Shown here piece by piece: positions 14,105 to 22,233 of a DNA stretch of 41,933 nucleotides (the stretch's first letter is position 1; each line of letters opens with the position of its first letter). This DNA is from Polaromonas sp. (GTDB taxonomy: Bacteria > Pseudomonadota > Gammaproteobacteria > Burkholderiales > Burkholderiaceae): positions 1 to 41,933 of the forward strand of contig PNMH01000030.1 in NCBI GenBank assembly GCA_013823505.1, read 5' to 3'. Under the pieces are notes generated by a model, which made no database searches, was not told where the DNA came from, and was given only the letters and a program-made list of their open reading frames with translations. The position numbers and the translations under genes are program-made.

Positions 14105-15307
14105 TCAGACGCGCTCGATCACCAGCGCAATGCCCTGCCCCACGCCGATGCACATGGTGCACAGCGCGTAGCGCCCGCCGGTGGCGTGCAGGCGGTTCAC
14201 CGCCGTGGTGGCCAGGCGCGCGCCGCTGGCGCCCAGCGGGTGGCCCAGGGCAATGGCGCCGCCCCAGGCGTTCACGCGCTCGTCGTCGTCGGGCAGGCCC
14301 AGCATGCGCAGCACGGCCAGGCCTTGCGCGGCGAACGCTTCGTTGAGTTCGATCACGTCCATCTGCGCCAGCGACAGGCCGGTGAGCGCCAGCACCTTCT
14401 GCGTGGCCGGTGCCGGGCCGATGCCCATGATGCGCGGGGCCACACCCACCGTGGCCATGCCGACCACACGGGCGCGAGGCGTGAGACCGTTTTTCTTCGC
14501 ACTGGCCTCATCGGCCAGCAGCAGGGCGCAGGCGCCGTCGTTCACGCCGCTGGCGTTGCCGGCGGTCACGCTGCCGTCGGGCCTCACCACGCCTTTGAGC
14601 TTGGCGAGTGACTCCATCGTCGTGGCGCGCGGGTGTTCGTCGTGTTCCACCACGATCGCGTCGCCCTTCTTCTGGGGAATCGTCACCGCCACGATCTCGC
14701 GCGCGAGATGCCCGGCCTTCTGCGCGGCCACGGCCTTGGTCTGGCTGGCCAGGGCCATGCGGTCCTGCGCTTGGCGCTCGATCTTGAACTCGGTGGCCAC
14801 GTTCTCGGCGGTCTCGGGCATGGAGTCCACGCCGTACTTCTCTTTCATCAGCTTGTTGACGAAGCGCCAGCCGATGGTGGTGTCGTACACCGCGTTGTTG
14901 CGGCCAAAGGCGCTTTCGGCTTTGGGCATCACGAAGGGCGCGCGGCTCATGCTTTCCACGCCGCCGGCGATCATGAGACCGGCCTCGCCCGCGCGGATGG
15001 CACGCGCCGCGGTGCCCAGGGCGTCTAGGCCCGAACCACACAGGCGGTTGATGGTGGCGCCGGGCACTTCCAGCGGCAGGCCGGCGAGCAGGCTGGCCAT
15101 GTGGGCCACGTTGCGGTTGTCTTCGCCAGCCTGGTTGGCGCAGCCGAAGATCACGTCGGTGATGCTGGCCCAGTCCACGCCCGGGTTGCGCTGCATCAGC
15201 GCACGCAAGGGGATGGCGCCAAGGTCGTCGGTGCGCACGCTGGAGAGCGCGCCGCCGTAGCGGCCAATGGGGGTGCGGATGGCGTCGCAGATGAAGGCTT
15301 GGGTCAT
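14105..15307 (-). CDS. pcaF: 3-oxoadipyl-CoA thiolase (beta-ketoadipyl-CoA thiolase)
   Basis: A 400-residue type II thiolase that splits 3-oxoadipyl-CoA with CoA into succinyl-CoA and acetyl-CoA, the final step of the beta-ketoadipate pathway. The nucleophile is C90 in NRLCGSGLDA. The second catalytic region is NEAFAAQG and GHPLGASGAR, and the general-base cysteine is in MCIGVGQG near the C-terminus. The length of 400 matches PcaF, and the CoA-transferase genes are immediately upstream on the same strand (22-bp gap). The start at 15307 gives the canonical N-terminus; the open frame continues upstream into the spacer. Confidence 0.93.
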   Translation of the reverse strand: MTQAFICDAIRTPIGRYGGALSSVRTDDLGAIPLRALMQRNPGVDWASITDVIFGCANQAGEDNRNVAHMASLLAGLPLEVPGATINRLCGSGLDALGTAARAIRAGEAGLMIAGGVESMSRAPFVMPKAESAFGRNNAVYDTTIGWRFVNKLMKEKYGVDSMPETAENVATEFKIERQAQDRMALASQTKAVAAQKAGHLAREIVAVTIPQKKGDAIVVEHDEHPRATTMESLAKLKGVVRPDGSVTAGNASGVNDGACALLLADEASAKKNGLTPRARVVGMATVGVAPRIMGIGPAPATQKVLALTGLSLAQMDVIELNEAFAAQGLAVLRMLGLPDDDERVNAWGGAIALGHPLGASGARLATTAVNRLHATGGRYALCTMCIGVGQGIALVIERV

Positions 15308-15329
15308 GAAGGTCTCCGGTGTGGTGGGG

Positions 15330-15971
15330 TCAGGCGGCGATGGGCAGGCCCACCAGGCGTTCGAGTTCGGCGTGGTCCAGGCCATCGACCTTGTCGATGA
15401 GCTGCAAGCCCTGCGGCGTGCACGCGAGTGTGGCGAGATCGGTGTAAATGCGTTTCACGCAGGCGACACCGGTGAGCGGGTAACTGCAGTCGGGCACCAC
15501 CTTGCTGCGGCCCTGTTTGTCCAGCAGGTCCATCATCACCCAGGTCTGTTTGGCGCCCACGGCCAGGTCCATCGCCCCACCCACAGCGGGAATGGCACCC
15601 GGCTCGCCGGTGCTCCAGTTCGCCAGATCGCCCGTGGCCGACACCTGGAACGCGCCGAGCACGCAGATGTCGAGGTGGCCGCCGCGCATCATGCCGAAGC
15701 TGTCGGCGTGGTGAAAGTAAGCACCGCCGGGCAGCAGCGTCACCGGCTGTTTGCCGGCGTTGATGAGGTCGTAGTCTTCTTCTCCCGCGGCCGGTGCCGG
15801 GCCCATGCCCAGGATCCCGTTCTCACTGTGCAATACCACCTCGATGCCCGGGGCGAGGTGGTTCGCCACCTGCGTGGGCATGCCGATGCCGAGGTTCACG
15901 TAGGCGCCGTCGTGGATGTCTCGCGCCACGCGTTGCGCGAGCTCGGCCTTGCTGCGTTTCTGGTAATTCAT
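15330..15971 (-). CDS. pcaJ: 3-oxoadipate CoA-transferase, beta subunit
   Basis: A 213-residue subunit B of a class I CoA-transferase that moves CoA from succinyl-CoA to 3-oxoadipate. The active-site glutamate E50 sits in the SENG motif, within VVLHSENGILGMGP. The family segments VNLGIGMPTQVANHL and GGAYFHHADSFGMMRGGHLD are intact. The start overlaps the pcaI stop by 4 bp (ATGA), consistent with assembly of an alpha-beta enzyme. Closely related acetoacetate transferases (ScoB/AtoA) cannot be excluded on sequence alone, but the adjoining thiolase and maleylacetate reductase favour 3-oxoadipate. Confidence 0.92.
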   Translation of the reverse strand: MNYQKRSKAELAQRVARDIHDGAYVNLGIGMPTQVANHLAPGIEVVLHSENGILGMGPAPAAGEEDYDLINAGKQPVTLLPGGAYFHHADSFGMMRGGHLDICVLGAFQVSATGDLANWSTGEPGAIPAVGGAMDLAVGAKQTWVMMDLLDKQGRSKVVPDCSYPLTGVACVKRIYTDLATLACTPQGLQLIDKVDGLDHAELERLVGLPIAA

Positions 15972-16669
15972 ACGGCCCCTTTGATGCCGCCGGCCTGGGT
16001 GGCCACCCGGTCGATGCGAACGATCTTTCCCACGTGGATGCCGGGCGTGACGATGGTCTCAGGGTCGAGCTCACCGAGCTCCGCGAGCTCGTGCACGGTG
16101 GCAATGGTGTGGCGCGCGGCCATGGCCATCACCGGCCCGAAGTTGCGCGCGGCCTTGCGGTAGGTGAGGTTGCCCCAGCGGTCGCCGCGTTCGGCCTTGA
16201 TGAGCGCCACGTCGCCGGGCAACGGTGACTCGAAGACGTAATGGCGGCCGTTGATCTCGCGCGTTTCCTTGCCTTCGGCCAGCGCCGTGCCAAAGCCGGT
16301 GGGCGTGAAGAAGCCGCCGATGCCGGCACCCGCCGCGCGCAGCCGCTCGGCCAGGTTGCCCTGGGGCACGAGTTCCAGTTCGATCTTGCCGGCGCGGTAC
16401 AGGCTGTCAAACACATGGCTGTCGGCCTGGCGCGGGAAGCTGCAGATGATCTTGCGCACCCGCCCGGCCGCCAGCAGCGCGGCGAGACCCGTGTCGCCGT
16501 TGCCGGCGTTGTTGTTCACCACGGTGAGCTCGCGGGCGCCATGTTCGATGAGACCGTCGATCAGTTCGGCGGGGATGCCCGAGGTGCCGAAGCCGCCGAT
16601 GAGCACGGTGTGCCCGTCGCGCACCACCGAGAGTGCGTCGGCGATCGACGGGGAAATCTTGTTGATCAC
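15968..16669 (-). CDS. pcaI: 3-oxoadipate CoA-transferase, alpha subunit
   Basis: A 233-residue subunit A of the class I CoA-transferase. The N-terminal glycine-rich CoA-binding motif GGFGTSGIPAELI (25-37) is followed by VVNNNAGNGDTGLAALL and the GGFFTPTGFGT loop, all typical of PcaI/ScoA. It is the first gene of a pcaIJ-F operon and is divergent from an IclR regulator across a 102-bp intergenic region that holds a tandem repeat (16708-16743). Confidence 0.92.
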   Translation of the reverse strand: MINKISPSIADALSVVRDGHTVLIGGFGTSGIPAELIDGLIEHGARELTVVNNNAGNGDTGLAALLAAGRVRKIICSFPRQADSHVFDSLYRAGKIELELVPQGNLAERLRAAGAGIGGFFTPTGFGTALAEGKETREINGRHYVFESPLPGDVALIKAERGDRWGNLTYRKAARNFGPVMAMAARHTIATVHELAELGELDPETIVTPGIHVGKIVRIDRVATQAGGIKGAV

Positions 16670-16707
16670 GTGGTCTCCTGTTCAGGTCGCATCCGGCAAC
16701 TCAAAAT

Positions 16708-16743
16708 ATGTTCGCATAAAGAACAAATGTTCGCAGAATGAAT
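16708..16743. promoter_or_regulatory. Tandem operator-like repeat between pcaI and the IclR gene
   Basis: Two 17-nt units, 16708-16724 and 16727-16743, begin at a 19-bp period and match at 14/17 positions; both start ATGTTCGCA. The first unit also contains an inverted repeat, TGTTC-N7-GAACA (16709-16725). The position, 39 bp from the pcaI start and 29 bp from the IclR start, fits a shared IclR-family operator that controls both divergent genes. Confidence 0.6.
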
Positions 16744-16771
16744 TATAAACAGGCGTCCTTCAACACGCTCC

Positions 16772-17566
16772 ATGCCTTCAACCTCCTCCCCTCCTCGCCC
16801 CGGCGACAGCTACGTGCAGTCGTTCGCGCGCGGGCTCGAGGTCATCCGCAGCTTCAGCGCCCAGGCTCCGCGCCAGACGCTGAGCGAAGTCGCCGCGCGC
16901 AGCGGCCTCACACGCGCTGGCGCGCGCCGCATCCTGCTCACGCTGCAGGCACTGGGCTATGTGGAAACCGATGGCCGAGACTTCCACCTCACCGCGCGCA
17001 TCCTCGACCTGGGCTTTGCCTACCTCTCGTCCATGCCGATCTGGAATGTGGCCGAGCCCGTGGTCGAGGCGTTGGTCGAATCGGTCAAAGAATCGAGCTC
17101 GGCCGCGGTGCTCGACGGCACCGACATCGTCTATGTGATGCGCGTGCCCACCCACAAGATCATGAAAAACTCCCTCGGGATCGGCTCGCGCCTGCCGGCG
17201 TACTGCACCTCGCTGGGCCGCATGCTGCTGGCCGGGCTGAGCGACGACGAGGTGCGCGCGCGGCTCGATGCGTCCGACCTCAAGCCGCTCACCCGCCACA
17301 CGGTCACCGACCCGGCCACCCTGCTCGCGCGCGTGCAGCAGGTGCGCAAACAGGGCTGGTGCCTGGTGAACCAGGAGCTGGAGGAAGGCCTGATCTCGCT
17401 CGCCGCGCCGCTGGTGGACGCTGCCGGCCGCACCGTGGCCGCACTCAACCTGAGTGGCCAGGCCAACCGCACCAGCGCGCGCGTGGCGCAAGACAGCTTG
17501 CTGCCGCCGCTGCTGGACGCCGCCCGCCAAATCTCGGCCTTGCTCGCAGTGAAAGGCGGCGCATGA
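16772..17566 (+). CDS. IclR-family regulator (PcaR/PobR-like)
   Basis: A 264-residue IclR-type regulator. The N-terminal winged helix covers about 14-70 (VQSFARGLEVIRSF, TLSEVAARSGLTRAGARRIL) and the C-terminal effector-binding GAF-like domain holds LPAYCTSLGRMLLA and GWCLVNQELEEGLISLAAPL. These segments are close to the PcaR/PcaU/PobR branch, which responds to protocatechuate or 3-oxoadipate. It is divergent from pcaIJ-F and separated from it by the tandem repeat at 16708-16743, so it likely controls that operon. It overlaps the next gene by 4 bp (ATGA). Confidence 0.92.
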   Translation: MPSTSSPPRPGDSYVQSFARGLEVIRSFSAQAPRQTLSEVAARSGLTRAGARRILLTLQALGYVETDGRDFHLTARILDLGFAYLSSMPIWNVAEPVVEALVESVKESSSAAVLDGTDIVYVMRVPTHKIMKNSLGIGSRLPAYCTSLGRMLLAGLSDDEVRARLDASDLKPLTRHTVTDPATLLARVQQVRKQGWCLVNQELEEGLISLAAPLVDAAGRTVAALNLSGQANRTSARVAQDSLLPPLLDAARQISALLAVKGGA

Positions 17567-18213
17567 ACCCGACCCTGAACAACGTGGCCCTCTGGGGCGA
17601 GGGCCTGCGTCTGCTGGTGGAGATCAGTGCCACCGCTGCGTTTGCACTCTCGGGCGTGATGGCGGGTGCCCGCAAGAGGCTCGACGCCGTGGGCGTGTGC
17701 GTGGTCGGCTTCCTGGCCGCTTTTGGCGGTGGCACGCTGCGCGACCTGCTGCTGGACCAGCGGCCCTTCTTCTGGGTGCGCCACGTGGAACTGCTGTGGG
17801 GTGTGTTCGGCCTGTGCGTGCTGGCGATGCTGTTCCTGCGCTCGCGCCATTTCCCGATCACCGAGCGCGCCATGCAATGGCCCGACGCCCTGGGCCTGGG
17901 GCTGTTTGCCGCCACCGGCGTGCACCAGGCCCTGCTGCTGGACATGCCGGCACTGGTGGCGGTGCTCATGGGGCTGATCACCGGCGTGTTCGGCGGCGTG
18001 CTGCGCGACGTGGTGTGCAACGAGATCCCCACCGCCTTCCACGACCACCGACCGTATGCCGTCTGCGCCTTTGCCGGCAGCTGGGTCTACGTGGGCCTGT
18101 GGCACCTGCAGGCGCCGGGCTGGCTGGCGCTGCTGGCCTGCGTGGGGGTCACCGCCGGGCTGCGCGGTCTGGCCCTGTGGCGCAACTGGCAACTGCCCAG
18201 CTGGCGCCTCTGA
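17563..18213 (+). CDS. TRIC-like (UPF0126) membrane protein
   Basis: A 216-residue membrane protein of the bacterial trimeric intracellular cation channel type (YadS-like). It shows the internal duplication of the family: each half carries a G-G-x-L-R-D motif (GGGTLRDLLL near 50-59 and GGVLRDVVCNEIP near 144-156) between hydrophobic helices, with about six or seven membrane segments in all. Bacterial homologues conduct cations in vitro; the physiological role is unclear, and some members have been linked to amino-acid transport. It is translationally coupled to the IclR gene by an ATGA overlap, but a role in aromatic metabolism is not otherwise supported. Confidence 0.88.
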   Translation: MNPTLNNVALWGEGLRLLVEISATAAFALSGVMAGARKRLDAVGVCVVGFLAAFGGGTLRDLLLDQRPFFWVRHVELLWGVFGLCVLAMLFLRSRHFPITERAMQWPDALGLGLFAATGVHQALLLDMPALVAVLMGLITGVFGGVLRDVVCNEIPTAFHDHRPYAVCAFAGSWVYVGLWHLQAPGWLALLACVGVTAGLRGLALWRNWQLPSWRL

Positions 18214-18240
18214 TGACACGCGCTGCGGGACAATCACCCC

Positions 18241-18675
18241 ATGTTCAATCCGACCCAATCCGACGTGCGCCGCTTCTTCTGCGCGGTGCACGCCAAGACG
18301 CTGCAGCAGCAGCCCATGGAAGCCATCGAGTCGCTGGCCAGCCAATGGATCGCCGAGCACCCCGAGTACCACGCCGAGCTGAGCGATGTGGACGCGGCGC
18401 TGGCGCGCATCGGCGAGCCCGGCACTGAGCGCGACAACCCGTTCCTGCACCTGTCCATGCACTTGTCGATCAGCGAGCAGTGCAGCATCGACCAGCCCCC
18501 GGGCATTCGCCAGGCCGTGGAGCTGCTCACCGCGCGCCGCGACGACCTGCACGCCGCGCACCACGAGGTGATGGAGTGCCTGGGCACGATGCTCTGGGAG
18601 AGTCAGCGCGCCGGAAGGCCGCCCGATGGTCAGGCCTACATTGACCAGGTGCGCCGACGCGCCACGCAGGACTGA
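18241..18675 (+). CDS. DUF1841 family protein
   Basis: A 144-residue soluble protein of unknown function, recognised as DUF1841 by its N-terminal MFNPTQSDVRRFFC motif, the LHLSMHLSISEQCSIDQP block near 79-96 and the terminal MECLGTMLWESQRAG segment. Several conserved His and Cys residues could bind a metal, but nothing shows this directly. The gene ends at a strong bidirectional terminator shared with the convergent cytochrome gene. Confidence 0.88.
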   Translation: MFNPTQSDVRRFFCAVHAKTLQQQPMEAIESLASQWIAEHPEYHAELSDVDAALARIGEPGTERDNPFLHLSMHLSISEQCSIDQPPGIRQAVELLTARRDDLHAAHHEVMECLGTMLWESQRAGRPPDGQAYIDQVRRRATQD

Positions 18676-18683
18676 ACAGAAAC

Positions 18684-18712
18684 AAAAAAAGCCGCTCGGT
18701 GAGCGGCTTTTT
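18684..18712. terminator. Bidirectional rho-independent terminator
   Basis: A-tract (18684-18690), stem GCCGCTC / GAGCGGC with GGT loop, then T-tract (18708-18712). It lies between the convergent DUF1841 gene and cytochrome c gene and has U-tracts in both directions. Confidence 0.9.
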
Positions 18713-18729
18713 GGCGAGGCAGGCGGTGC

Positions 18730-19398
18730 TTACTTGAAGCGCGGCTGGGCCACCACTTTGAGTTCACCCTCGAGCGAGCCCAGGTACTTGGCGATCTCAC
18801 GCATTTCGGCGGTGGAGTACTGCTTGGCGATGCCGGCCATGATGCCGTTGGAGCGACCCACCACCTTGTTGCCTTCGACCGTGTAAGCCTTGAGCGCGAA
18901 GAACAGGTAGTCGGGGTGCTGACCAGCCAGCTTGGGGTAGCTCGGGTCGATCGGTTTGCTGAAGTTGGCGCCGTGGCACGAAGCGCAGGCACCTTTTTCG
19001 ATCAAGGCCGCCGCGGTCGTGCTGGCGGTGCGGGGCGTGTCGGGGGCGGTCTTGTCGGCGTGCGAGGCGTAATAAGCGGCCAGGTCGGCCATGTCCTGCT
19101 CGGTCAGCGAGCCTGCGATGCCACGCATGGTGGGGTGCTTGCGATCGCCTTTTTTGTAGGCATTGAGGGCCGACACGATGTAGGCGCCCGACTGGCCCGA
19201 GATCATCGGCACCTTGTGGATTTCGGGAAAGCTGTTCTGGTAGCCCGGAATGCCATGGCAGCCGATGCACATCTCGGCCTTTTTCTGACCGGCCGCCAAG
19301 TCACCGGTGGCACCCTGGGCGTGAACCGAAAAAGCGGCTGCGGAAAGCGTCGCAGCGGCGACAAGGGTGCGGGTGATCGTGGACAACAGTGAGGTCAT
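18730..19398 (-). CDS. Diheme cytochrome c (cytochrome c4-like), periplasmic
   Basis: A 222-residue exported electron-transfer protein with two heme c attachment sites: C44-x-x-C47-H48 (CIGCH) and C138-x-x-C141-H142 (CASCH). A Sec signal peptide precedes them (about residues 1-27, ending VHA). Each half also carries a methionine suitable as distal ligand (M91 in HPTMRG; M186-187 region in NGIMAGIA). The two similar domains match cytochrome c4, which passes electrons to cbb3 or aa3 oxidases. The gene is monocistronic, with a terminator downstream and a 180-bp upstream gap. That gap holds a short inverted repeat, AATCA-N5-TGATT at 19432-19446, and no other recognised feature. Confidence 0.92.
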   Translation of the reverse strand: MTSLLSTITRTLVAAATLSAAAFSVHAQGATGDLAAGQKKAEMCIGCHGIPGYQNSFPEIHKVPMISGQSGAYIVSALNAYKKGDRKHPTMRGIAGSLTEQDMADLAAYYASHADKTAPDTPRTASTTAAALIEKGACASCHGANFSKPIDPSYPKLAGQHPDYLFFALKAYTVEGNKVVGRSNGIMAGIAKQYSTAEMREIAKYLGSLEGELKVVAQPRFK

Positions 19399-19578
19399 TT
19401 TGCAAGCACAATGAATGAGTCAGCGGGGGAAAATCAACCGCTGATTATATAGACCGGTCGAGGCGCCCCTCCCCTCAAAACCCCCGGCGGTGCGGGCCTT
19501 GTCAGCCTGCTGCCAGCCGCCACGGGGCCGGATCACCCAGGATTCCCCCCTTGTTCAACCCTTCCAGCAGAACAACCC

Positions 19579-20421
19579 ATGAAATTCCAAGGCTCCGAGA
19601 ACTACGTCGCCACGCAGGACCTGATGCTGGCGGTGAACGCCGCGATCACGCTCAAACGCCCTCTGCTGGTCAAGGGCGAGCCGGGCACCGGCAAGACCAT
19701 GCTGGCCGAAGAGGTGTCCACCGCGCTCAAGCTGCCGCTGCTGCAATGGCACATCAAGAGCACCACCAAGGCGCAGCAGGGCCTGTATGAATACGACGCG
19801 GTGAGCCGCCTGCGCGACAGCCAGCTGGGCGAAGAGAAGGTCAAGGACATCCACAACTACATCCTGAAAGGGGTGCTGTGGCAGGCCTTCACGGCCGACC
19901 AGCCCGTGGCGCTGCTGATCGACGAGATCGACAAGGCCGACATCGAATTCCCGAACGACCTGCTGCGCGAACTCGACCGCATGGAGTTCTACTGCTATGA
20001 GACGCGCGAGCTGGTGCGCGCCAAACACCGCCCGCTGGTGTTCATCACCTCCAACAACGAGAAGGAGCTGCCCGACGCCTTCCTGCGCCGCTGCTTCTTC
20101 CACTACATCAAGTTCCCCGAAGCCGAGACCATGCAGCGCATCGTGGACGTGCACTTCCCCAGTCTCAAGAAAGAGTTGCTGGCCGCGGCCATGAAGACCT
20201 TCTACGATGTGCGCAACCTGCCCGGCCTGAAGAAGAAGCCCAGCACCTCCGAACTGCTCGACTGGCTCAAGCTGTTGATGGCCGAAGACATCCCGCTCGA
20301 AGCCCTGCAGAGCGCCGACAGCAAGGTCAGCATCCCGCCGCTGGTGGGCGCGCTGCTGAAAAATGAGCAGGACACCACCCTGTTCGAAAAGTTGGTGTTC
20401 ATGAACCAAAGGAACCGTTGA
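19579..20421 (+). CDS. MoxR-family AAA+ ATPase
   Basis: A 280-residue AAA+ ATPase of the MoxR class, chaperone-like motors that insert cofactors or remodel proteins with VWA-domain partners. Walker A is GEPGTGKT (33-40), Walker B is LLIDEIDKAD (112-121), sensor 1 is ITSNN (156-160) and the arginine finger region is FLRRC (169-173). The VWA partner is encoded two genes downstream, the usual MoxR/VWA (CoxD/CoxE-like) arrangement. There is an 11-bp gap to the acetyltransferase gene that follows. The client protein is unknown; no carbon-monoxide dehydrogenase genes are nearby. Confidence 0.93.
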   Translation: MKFQGSENYVATQDLMLAVNAAITLKRPLLVKGEPGTGKTMLAEEVSTALKLPLLQWHIKSTTKAQQGLYEYDAVSRLRDSQLGEEKVKDIHNYILKGVLWQAFTADQPVALLIDEIDKADIEFPNDLLRELDRMEFYCYETRELVRAKHRPLVFITSNNEKELPDAFLRRCFFHYIKFPEAETMQRIVDVHFPSLKKELLAAAMKTFYDVRNLPGLKKKPSTSELLDWLKLLMAEDIPLEALQSADSKVSIPPLVGALLKNEQDTTLFEKLVFMNQRNR

Positions 20422-20432
20422 ACGGGTTCGCC

Positions 20433-21026
20433 ATGTCTTTCGTTCAACCCGTCACCCTGCGCAACAACGGCATTGCCCTGGTCCCGCTGTCGCTGGACCA
20501 CGAAGACGGCCTGCGTGCGGCTGCCGCCGACGGCGAACTCTGGAAACTGCGCATCACCTCGGTGCCCGAGCCGCATGAGACGCGCGGCTACATCGAAACA
20601 GCGCTGAAGATGCGCGATGAAGGACACCGCTTTGCCTTTGCCGTGACCGACGAGGCCTCGGGCAAAGTGCTGGGCAGCACCAGCTACCACGACATCCTGC
20701 CCGCGGTGAAACGCGTGGAGATCGGCTACACCTGGTACGCGAAAAGCGTGCAGCGCAGCCATGTCAACACCACCTGCAAGCTCCTCATGATGGGCCACGC
20801 CTTCGACACCCTGGGCTGCCACGTGGTGGGCTGGCGCACCGACAACTACAACTTCGCGTCGCAAAAAGCCATTGAGCGGCTGGGTGCGAAAAAAGACGGC
20901 GTGATCCGCGGCCACGCCCTGCGCCGCGACGGCACGATCCGCGACACGGCCATGTACAGCATGCGCGCGGGTGAATGGCCGGAGGCGAAAGCCCAGCTGC
21001 TCTACCTGCGGGCCCTTCACGCCTGA
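20433..21026 (+). CDS. GNAT N-acetyltransferase (RimJ/RimL-like)
   Basis: A 197-residue GNAT-fold acetyltransferase. Motifs are FAFAVTDEASGKVLGSTSY (beta4), VEIGYTWYAKSVQRSHVNTTCKLLMMGHAF (the beta4-alpha3 acetyl-CoA region, with a degenerate Q/R-x-x-G/A loop) and NFASQKAIERLGAKKDG (the C-terminal N-x-x-S-x-x-x-x-E-x-x-G motif of the RimJ/RimL group). The ATG at 20433 is used because an earlier in-frame TTG at 20418 overlaps the moxR stop. The gene sits between moxR and its VWA partner with gaps of 11 and 15 bp, an unusual place for an acetyltransferase. The target could be protein N-termini or small molecules. Confidence 0.88.
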   Translation: MSFVQPVTLRNNGIALVPLSLDHEDGLRAAAADGELWKLRITSVPEPHETRGYIETALKMRDEGHRFAFAVTDEASGKVLGSTSYHDILPAVKRVEIGYTWYAKSVQRSHVNTTCKLLMMGHAFDTLGCHVVGWRTDNYNFASQKAIERLGAKKDGVIRGHALRRDGTIRDTAMYSMRAGEWPEAKAQLLYLRALHA

Positions 21027-21041
21027 ACCCGGGAGATCACC

Positions 21042-22229
21042 ATGCTGATCGACTTCTTCTACACGCTGCGCTCGGCCAAGCTGCCGGTGTCCGTCAAGGA
21101 ATACCTGATGCTGCTCGAAGCGCTGCAGGCCGACGTGGTCGGACCGCGCAACCCCGACGCTTGCAGCATGGACGACTTCTACTTCCTGGCGCGCACCGCG
21201 CTGGTGAAGGACGAGAAGCACTACGACAAGTTCGACCGAGCGTTTGCCGCCTACTTCAAGGGCGTGGAGATGATCGCGGACTTCACCAAGCCCATTCCCG
21301 CCGACTGGTTGCGCCAGGAGATGGAGCGCATCCTCTCCGACGAGCAGAAGGCCAACGCGCCCAAGATGGACTGGGACGAGCTCATGGAGACGCTGAAGAA
21401 GCGGCTGGAAGAGCAGAAGGAACGCCACGAAGGCGGCAGCAAGTGGATCGGCACCGGCGGCACCTCGCCGTTCGGCAACAGCGGGCAGAACCCGCAGGGC
21501 GTGCGCATTGGCGGCAAGGGCGGCAACAAGAGCGGCGTGAAGGTGTGGGAGCAGCGCGCCTACCGGGACTACGACGACACGCAGGAGCTGGGCACGCGCA
21601 ACATCAAGGTGGCGCTGCGCCGCCTGCGCAAGTTCGCGCGCGAGGGCAACGAATTCGAGCTGGATTTGCCCGACACCATCCGAGCCACGGCGGCCAACGC
21701 CGGTTACCTCGACATCAAGATGATCCCGGAGCGGCACAACAACGTGAAGGTGCTGCTGCTCATGGACGTGGGTGGCACGATGGACGAGCACATCCAGCGG
21801 GTGGAGGAGCTGTTCTCGGCGGTCAAGGGCGAGTTCAAACACCTGGACTTCTACTACTTCCACAACTGCGTCTACGACTTCATGTGGAAGAACAACCGCC
21901 GCCGCTACGCCGAGAAGTTCCCCACCTGGGACATCATCCGCAAGTACAACAAGGACTACAAACTCATCTTCGTGGGCGACGCGACCATGAGTCCTTACGA
22001 AATCTTGCAACCCGGCGGCAGCGTGGAATACAACAACGAGGAGGCCGGCGCCGAGTGGCTGCAGCGCCTCACGCACGCATTTCCCAAGTACGCGTGGATC
22101 AATCCGGAACCTCAGGGCGTGTGGCAGTATCGACAGAGCATCAGCGTGATCCAGCAACTCATGAGCCAGCGCATGTTCCCGCTGACCTTGAAGGGGCTGG
22201 AAGACACGATGAGACTGCTCTCCAAATAA
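21042..22229 (+). CDS. VWA-domain (CoxE-like) protein, MoxR partner
   Basis: A 395-residue cytoplasmic protein. The N-terminal half is helical and family-specific, with a charged linker at about 105-130. A glycine-rich stretch at about 131-165 (GGSKWIGTGG, NPQGVRIGGKGG) precedes a von Willebrand factor A domain. The metal-ion adhesion site reads D242-V-G-G-T246 in LLLMDVGGTMDEH instead of the usual DxSxS, with a later GDATMSPYE segment supplying further metal ligands. Such proteins act with MoxR ATPases to activate or mature client enzymes. It starts 15 bp after the GNAT gene and ends 4 bp before tamA. Confidence 0.9.
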   Translation: MLIDFFYTLRSAKLPVSVKEYLMLLEALQADVVGPRNPDACSMDDFYFLARTALVKDEKHYDKFDRAFAAYFKGVEMIADFTKPIPADWLRQEMERILSDEQKANAPKMDWDELMETLKKRLEEQKERHEGGSKWIGTGGTSPFGNSGQNPQGVRIGGKGGNKSGVKVWEQRAYRDYDDTQELGTRNIKVALRRLRKFAREGNEFELDLPDTIRATAANAGYLDIKMIPERHNNVKVLLLMDVGGTMDEHIQRVEELFSAVKGEFKHLDFYYFHNCVYDFMWKNNRRRYAEKFPTWDIIRKYNKDYKLIFVGDATMSPYEILQPGGSVEYNNEEAGAEWLQRLTHAFPKYAWINPEPQGVWQYRQSISVIQQLMSQRMFPLTLKGLEDTMRLLSK

Positions 22230-22233
22230 CTGC

